Assembly: GCA_016219235.1 (NCBI GenBank)
Contig: JACRBO010000120.1
Location: forward strand, 1 to 16,974
Length of the DNA stretch: 16,974 nucleotides
Source: Chloroflexota bacterium
GTDB taxonomy: Bacteria > Chloroflexota > Anaerolineae > Fen-1058
Reading direction: 5' to 3'
Position 1 is the stretch's first letter. Each line of letters begins with the position of its first letter. The translations under genes and the position numbers were made by a program. Of the stretch, positions 13,022 to 16,974 are shown one piece after another. Under the pieces are notes generated by a model. That model did not search any database, was not told the origin of the DNA, and saw only the letters and a program-made list of their open reading frames with translations.

Positions 13022-15043
13022 CTACCGAGCGATTATCGGCAGATAGATCGGGTGTGAGCCACCGACGAAGGAACCCCAGGTGACTTCATCGATGAGGACG
13101 CCGACGGCGCGCTCTTTATCGGGCGTTGATAGTTCAAGCCGCAAGGTGGCGGTGGGTGCAGTCCACGCGGAAACGTCGAACCACTGATGGGTCCAATCCG
13201 CCACCGTGATGGGCAATGTGAGTGTCAGCGTGTCAGCCGGGCCGACGAGATAGGCTATGAGTGTGTCGCTGAGCGGATCAGCGGCGGTAACTTTATACAG
13301 CAGCGATAATGTGCCATCGGTCAGCGTCAGCGGCACGGTGATCGTTTGCTCAATGGTGCTGAGGTACGGCCCGCTGCTGATCATGTCCGAGGGGACGCTG
13401 CCGCCCAGTATGGCCGCATAGCTGCCGGTGTGTGCGGTGGTGGTGATCGTCGGGATGAGCAAGCCGCTCGGGTTCCAGGCGGATAGATTGCCGCTTTCGA
13501 AATGACCGTCGCTGATCTGATCATCGAGCGGGGGCAGGTAGATGATCGGGCTTGAGGACGTATCAGAGACGACAACGTTTAACATCGGCGGCAGAGTGCC
13601 GAAAGCAGTGCGCGTGGCGGAGAGCGATAGCGTGCCGCTGAGGTTGTAGTAGAGCGTGAAGTTGCCGAGATGATCGGTCTTGACTTGGTTGAGCGCGGCG
13701 GGCGTGGTCTGGGCCTGCGCCAGAGCGATGGCCTGAGCGCGATTGCCTTTGATGGTGCCGGTCAAAGCGTAGAGCGGTGTGGTGGTGAGGGTGTCGCCCT
13801 CACCGTTCGGATAGGCTTCGAGGTTACCGGCCTTGTCGCGGGCGCGTGATTGGAAGTAGTAGGTGTGACCGAGTTGTCCGTTGAACTGCAGAGCGGTCTG
13901 AGTGGTCGAGGTGATCCAATCGATCCATTGGTCTAATGCACCATCACGATATTGAATGTCGTAGGAGGCGACACCCGACGTTGCGTCGCTACCGCTCCAA
14001 GTCACAAGAAACTGAGGCGCAACGGCGTGTGCGGGAGAACTGGCCGTAGATGTCGGTGGTGTCAGATCGGATGAGTCGGAAGTCTGCCAGTCGGGCGAGA
14101 CAAAACAGCTCGTCGGAATCAAGCGCGTTATTGAGTGATCGTTCAGGTTGACCGCATCGATATACGAAGCGGTCATGGAGTAGGTTCCCCCGACTAGCGG
14201 CCAATACTCATTGGCAAAGGCAATGGCTTGACTGTCTGGCGACCAGGCCGGGGTGAAATGTGTGTAACTATTTGACGCAAAACCAGCCGGAAAAGTGAGC
14301 CCCGTGCCATCCGTGTTGAGGTAGGCTACTTCGGTCCAACCATCGCTATTGCCGTCAGCGGTAACGGCCAGCCGTGTGCCATCGGGCGACCAGCGCGGGC
14401 TATCCAGCAAAGATGCCGATGCCAGCAGGTGTTGGCCCGATCCGTTCGCGGTCATGAACCACAAATCCATATCAGAGCTGCCAAAGCCGGACAAAAACGC
14501 GATTTGTGTCCCATTGGGTGACCAGGTCGGGCTTGTATCCTCAGCCGTTCTGGTCGTAAGGCGAGTCCGGCCGGTACCGTCGGCGTTCATCACATAAATG
14601 TCAGTATTGCCCGACACTAGCGCGCTGAAGGCAATCTTTGAGCCATCGGGCGACCAGGTTGGCGCGGCTTCGTTTTCTGGCGTGTTCGTCAAGCGGGTCT
14701 GGTTAGAACCATCCGCCCCCATGATGTAGATTTCTTGGTTGCCATCGCGGGTGGAGATGAAAACGATTTGACTGGCGTTGTTATTGAAGCGCGGCACATA
14801 GTTGCTACCAAGTGTGTTGGTCCTCTGAGCGAGGTTGGCGCCGTCCGCCGAGGCGGTGTAGATTTCCAGATTGCTCACATTGGCGCATGACACAAAGGTT
14901 AGAAGCGAGACGTTGGTTAGGACTGTGGAGTGTGTGGACACAAGCCATGTGCCCTGCGCCACCCCCGGCCACGCTGAAGTGAGTAAACCCAGTACTGCCA
15001 CTACGATGATGATCTGCTTGAACCATCGACTTGCGAAACGCAT
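13022..15043 (-). CDS. Secreted TolB/PD40-type beta-propeller protein, paralog B
   Basis: This protein has 673 aa and the same layout as its downstream neighbour: signal peptide (to about 30, WPGVAQ), propeller blades with SPDG/SPNG/SPDS at 131, 175, 219 and 268, a fibronectin-like domain (335-412, GHTYYFQSRARDKAGN), a regulatory-like segment (424-503) and the jelly-roll module (512-658), ending GSHPIYLPIIAR. The last 170 residues are about four fifths identical to paralog A by eye, and the signal peptides are also alike, whereas the propellers have diverged. The ribosome-binding site (AAGGAG, 8 nt before ATG) matches that of paralog A, so the duplication included the leader. A weak promoter (ATGACA, 19 bp, TATAGA at 15082-15077) lies over the upstream terminator. 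It is probably the first gene of the two-gene operon. Role unknown, likely cell-surface binding. Confidence 0.88.
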   Translation of the reverse strand: MRFASRWFKQIIIVVAVLGLLTSAWPGVAQGTWLVSTHSTVLTNVSLLTFVSCANVSNLEIYTASADGANLAQRTNTLGSNYVPRFNNNASQIVFISTRDGNQEIYIMGADGSNQTRLTNTPENEAAPTWSPDGSKIAFSALVSGNTDIYVMNADGTGRTRLTTRTAEDTSPTWSPNGTQIAFLSGFGSSDMDLWFMTANGSGQHLLASASLLDSPRWSPDGTRLAVTADGNSDGWTEVAYLNTDGTGLTFPAGFASNSYTHFTPAWSPDSQAIAFANEYWPLVGGTYSMTASYIDAVNLNDHSITRLIPTSCFVSPDWQTSDSSDLTPPTSTASSPAHAVAPQFLVTWSGSDATSGVASYDIQYRDGALDQWIDWITSTTQTALQFNGQLGHTYYFQSRARDKAGNLEAYPNGEGDTLTTTPLYALTGTIKGNRAQAIALAQAQTTPAALNQVKTDHLGNFTLYYNLSGTLSLSATRTAFGTLPPMLNVVVSDTSSSPIIYLPPLDDQISDGHFESGNLSAWNPSGLLIPTITTTAHTGSYAAILGGSVPSDMISSGPYLSTIEQTITVPLTLTDGTLSLLYKVTAADPLSDTLIAYLVGPADTLTLTLPITVADWTHQWFDVSAWTAPTATLRLELSTPDKERAVGVLIDEVTWGSFVGGSHPIYLPIIAR

Positions 15044-15085
15044 GCTGTGATCTCCTTGAAAACTAAGGTCTGCACATCTATATGC

Positions 15086-15123
15086 AAAAAACTCCTGAGG
15101 CTGTCATCAGCCCCCGGAGTTTT
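15086..15123 (-). terminator. Intrinsic terminator of the nifJ/DHODH-like operon
   Basis: Read on the minus strand, GGCTG/CAGCC (15108-15112 with 15099-15103) and AAAACTCC/GGAGTTTT (15116-15123 with 15088-15095) form an imperfect stem with unpaired bases between the two helices. Six Ts (15091-15086) follow. It lies about 58 nt beyond the DHODH-like stop. The plus side is also T-rich (TTTTCTTTTCTT), but no plus-strand gene precedes it. Confidence 0.8.
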
Positions 15124-15139
15124 CTTTTCTTCTGTCGCA

Positions 15140-15174
15140 CCACGTGACGCTGGCTCACGAAGTGCCCTGCATCT
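15140..15174. repeat. Degenerate copy of the DHODH-like gene's 3' region
   Basis: CCACGTG-x-CGCTGGCTCA followed by GCCCTGCATCT at 15140-15174 matches 15253-15285 inside the DHODH-like gene, with 28 identical bases and a 2-base length difference in between. It lies just past the gene's stop codon in the same orientation. It looks like a decayed fragment of a former duplicated 3' end. Confidence 0.55.
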
Positions 15175-15181
15175 ATGGCGG

Positions 15182-16186
15182 CTACTCCATATTCACTTCA
15201 AACGCCTGCAAGACCTTCATGTAGTTGGCGCGCTCAAAGGCGGCGGTATTCGCCACGTGCCGCTGGCTCATGCTGCCCTGCATCTGCGCGATCGATTCGT
15301 ACTCGTGTGTCTCCAGCCAGCGCTGCAAGTCGACCAGGATGTCGCTGAGGCGCGGCACGCCGTTATGCAGCAGCACCGACGCCAGCTGCGTCACCTTCGC
15401 GCCAACCATCATCGCCTTGACGACATCCTCGGCGGTGTGGACGCCGCCGGTCACGGCCATATCGGCCACCAGTTGACCAAACATGATCGCCACCCAGCGC
15501 AGCCGCAAGCGCAGTTCGTAGCTGCTGCTGAGCGTGAGGTTGGTGACGACTTCCAGATTCTCCAGATCGATGTCCGGCTGATAGAAGCGATTGAACATCA
15601 CCAGCCCGTTGGCCCCGGCCCGATCGAGCTGGATGGCCATGTAGGGAATGCTGCTGAAGAAGTGCATCATCTTCACGGCGACCGGAATCTGGACGGTGGC
15701 TTTGACTTCGCGCACCAGATCGAGGTACATCTGCTCGACCGCGCCGCTGCTGACAAAGCCATCGGTCGGGATGTGATAGACGTTGAGTTCGATCCCGTCC
15801 GCGCCCGCTTCTTCCATCAATTTGGCATACCGCGTCCAGCCGCCCTTCGAGATGCCGTTCAGGCTGGCGATGACGGGAATCTGCAAAGCGGCTTTGGCCT
15901 TGCGAATGTGATTGAGATATTGATCCGGCCCCAGGTTGTATTCGCCCAGATCGGGGAAGTACGACACGGCCTCGGCGTAGCTTTCCGCGCCGTAGGTCAG
16001 ATAGTGATTCAGTTCTTTGCTCTCGTGCTCGATCTGCTCCTCAAACAGCGAGTACAGCACAATCGCGGCCGCGCCGTGATCTTCCAGCCGCTTCATCGTA
16101 TCCAGCGACTTCGACAGCGGCGACGCCGACGGCACGAGCGGATTCTTGAGGGTGAGACCCATGTAGGTGGTGGTTAAGTCGATCAT
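15182..16186 (-). CDS. Dihydroorotate dehydrogenase-like flavoprotein linked to PFOR
   Basis: This is a TIM-barrel FMN protein of the DHODH superfamily (COG0167-type), 334 aa from ATG 16186. AAGGAG at 16198-16193, 6 nt upstream, selects this start; the frame is open further upstream only through repeat DNA. Visible features are [11 protein letters not shown] (15-25), a conserved Lys in VAVKMMHF (169-176), and a phosphate-binding end of the FMN site, [18 protein letters not shown] (246-263). In true class 1 DHODH the strand after 'ELN' reads SCPN; here it is [11 protein letters not shown] (133-143), so the orotate-binding and active-site loop is replaced and pyrimidine synthesis is doubtful. 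Genes of this type are often next to pyruvate:ferredoxin oxidoreductase, as here, so an electron-transfer role is likelier. It is probably co-transcribed with nifJ, which lies 119 nt upstream. Confidence 0.87.
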   Translation of the reverse strand: MIDLTTTYMGLTLKNPLVPSASPLSKSLDTMKRLEDHGAAAIVLYSLFEEQIEHESKELNHYLTYGAESYAEAVSYFPDLGEYNLGPDQYLNHIRKAKAALQIPVIASLNGISKGGWTRYAKLMEEAGADGIELNVYHIPTDGFVSSGAVEQMYLDLVREVKATVQIPVAVKMMHFFSSIPYMAIQLDRAGANGLVMFNRFYQPDIDLENLEVVTNLTLSSSYELRLRLRWVAIMFGQLVADMAVTGGVHTAEDVVKAMMVGAKVTQLASVLLHNGVPRLSDILVDLQRWLETHEYESIAQMQGSMSQRHVANTAAFERANYMKVLQAFEVNME

Positions 16187-16192
16187 TGGTAG

Positions 16193-16198
16193 CTCCTT
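16193..16198 (-). promoter_or_regulatory. Ribosome-binding site fixing the DHODH-like start
   Basis: AAGGAG on the minus strand is 6 nt from ATG 16186. It rules out a longer reading starting within the upstream repeats. Confidence 0.75.
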
Positions 16199-16206
16199 GC
16201 ATTCGC

Positions 16207-16308
16207 TGACAAGATGACAAGATGACGCGCCGCAAAAAAGCGCGGCGGATGACAAGATGATCTTGCGAACTGATCATCCTGTCATCCCTTCAGCGTATCA
16301 TCTTGTCA
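16207..16308. repeat. TGACAAGATGA word repeats in the nifJ-DHODH-like spacer
   Basis: TGACAAGATGA occurs at 16207-16217, 16215-16225 (overlapping) and 16250-16260, and inverted as TCATCTTGTCA at 16298-16308. Related words (TGATCATCCTGTCATCCC) lie between. The inverted copy contains the nifJ stop codon (TGA, 16308-16306). No terminator with a T-run was seen in this spacer, which fits co-transcription of both genes. Confidence 0.75.
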
Positions 16309-16974
16309 CTTCGTCACCTTAATCTGCGTCGCCGCATCGCCGTTGCCGCTGTAATTCATCGCGGCCAGTTGTTCGTACAGTCGCCACTTCTTGATGACAT
16401 CGCCCTGCGCTTCTTCCAGCAGCTGCGCGGCAACTTCCGGCTTGCTCTGCGTCAGCATCTTATAGCGCGTCTCATTGTAGATGTACTTGTCCAGCGGCAG
16501 CGCGGGCGCTTTGCTGTCCAGTACAAACGGATTTTCACCGTGCGCGGCGCGGCGCGGGTCGAAGCGGAACAGCGGCCAGTAGGCCGACTGCACGGCCAGT
16601 TTCTGCTGCTCCATGCCCTTCGCCATGTTGATGCCGTGGTTGATGCAGTGCGAGTAAGCGATGATCAACGACGGGCCGTCGTAGGACTCGGCTTCGACGA
16701 TGGCCTTGATCGTCTGGGCATCATTGGCGCCCATGGCGATCTGCGCGACGTAGACATTGCCGTACGTCATCGCCAACCGGCCCAGGTCTTTCTTGCCCAG
16801 CGGCTTGCCGCCGGCGGCGAACTTCGCCACAGCCGCGCGCGGTGTGGACTTCGAAGCTTGACCGCCGGTGTTCGAGTACACTTCCGTATCGAGCACGAGG
16901 ATGTTGATGTTGCGGCCTGAAGCGATGACGTGGTCGAGACCACCATAGCCGATGTCGTACGCCCAACCGTCGCC
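16306..16974 (-). CDS. nifJ: Pyruvate:ferredoxin (flavodoxin) oxidoreductase, C-terminal 222 residues
   Basis: This enzyme oxidatively decarboxylates pyruvate to acetyl-CoA and CO2, reducing ferredoxin or flavodoxin; it is typical of anaerobic metabolism. The frame is open to the right edge, so the N-terminal part (about 950 residues in relatives of about 1180) is missing. The fragment starts in the thiamine-diphosphate-binding domain: GDGWAYDIGYGGLDH (1-15 of the fragment) and the LDTEVYSNTGGQ motif at about 28-39, both classic PFOR signatures. SHCINHG further on holds the cysteine that in PFOR lies near the proximal iron-sulfur cluster. The fragment ends normally, KVTK then TGA. It is followed by the DHODH-like gene, and together with the thiolase and dehydrogenase it supports acetyl-CoA-centred anaerobic metabolism. 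Confidence 0.95.
   Translation of the reverse strand, partial: GDGWAYDIGYGGLDHVIASGRNINILVLDTEVYSNTGGQASKSTPRAAVAKFAAGGKPLGKKDLGRLAMTYGNVYVAQIAMGANDAQTIKAIVEAESYDGPSLIIAYSHCINHGINMAKGMEQQKLAVQSAYWPLFRFDPRRAAHGENPFVLDSKAPALPLDKYIYNETRYKMLTQSKPEVAAQLLEEAQGDVIKKWRLYEQLAAMNYSGNGDAATQIKVTK

Noticed and set aside
15088..15130. Terminator assigned to a plus-strand gene
   Set aside because: No plus-strand gene precedes it. On the minus strand it has six Ts and follows the DHODH-like gene.
15047..16177. Long open frame (376 codons) antisense to the DHODH-like gene
   Set aside because: The composition is His/Arg/Val-rich and typical of an opposite-strand shadow. It begins in the paralog B leader and crosses a terminator.
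16187..16255. Upstream extension of the DHODH-like protein
   Set aside because: The extra residues come from the word-repeat spacer and AAGGAG points to ATG 16186.

Overview
The window reads as part of a G+C-rich bacterial chromosome, most likely an anaerobic or facultative member of the Chloroflexota (Anaerolineae-like). This placement is an inference. It rests on a pyruvate:ferredoxin oxidoreductase gene next to a dihydroorotate-dehydrogenase-like gene, secreted proteins with PTPTP linkers and C-terminal YLP(V/I)IxR tails, multi-PAS histidine kinases, and spacers filled with short repeated 'words'. No rRNA, tRNA, transposase or CRISPR array was seen. Coding density is high and no gene-free stretch exceeds 300 bases.

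Layout. Positions 1-2707, minus strand: a probable operon of an MscS-type mechanosensitive channel, a biotin-protein ligase (birA) and an unidentified membrane-anchored protein that runs off the left edge. Positions 2804-5636, plus strand: a HIT-domain nucleotide phosphorylase/hydrolase, a thiolase and a 3-hydroxyacyl-CoA dehydrogenase, closed by a clear terminator. The thiolase and dehydrogenase are consecutive enzymes of acetoacetyl-CoA/3-hydroxybutyryl-CoA metabolism. Positions 5635-8736: a membrane histidine kinase with three PAS domains and one GAF domain, its own promoter, and no response regulator alongside. Positions 8760-10740: a secreted M23 peptidase gene broken by an in-frame TAG, and preceded by a 16-codon ORF that holds the best ribosome-binding site. 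A 20-bp bidirectional terminator separates it from a convergent two-gene minus-strand operon (10853-15043). That operon encodes two paralogous secreted beta-propeller proteins. Positions 15182-16974, minus strand: a DHODH-like flavoprotein downstream of the 3' end of nifJ/PFOR.

The most unusual signal is the repeat content. Different short words, repeated directly and inverted, occupy the spacers after the HIT, thiolase and nifJ genes. Two word types also lie in frame inside birA, adding about 35 residues between two conserved active-site motifs. A separate REP-like palindrome fills the birA 3' spacer and supplies birA's stop codon. The second signal is compositional: the palindrome CGATCG is frequent in most of the window but was not found anywhere in the 4.3-kb paralog operon, which suggests a different origin for it. 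The third is the disrupted M23 gene. I see no complete undescribed defence or mobile system here.
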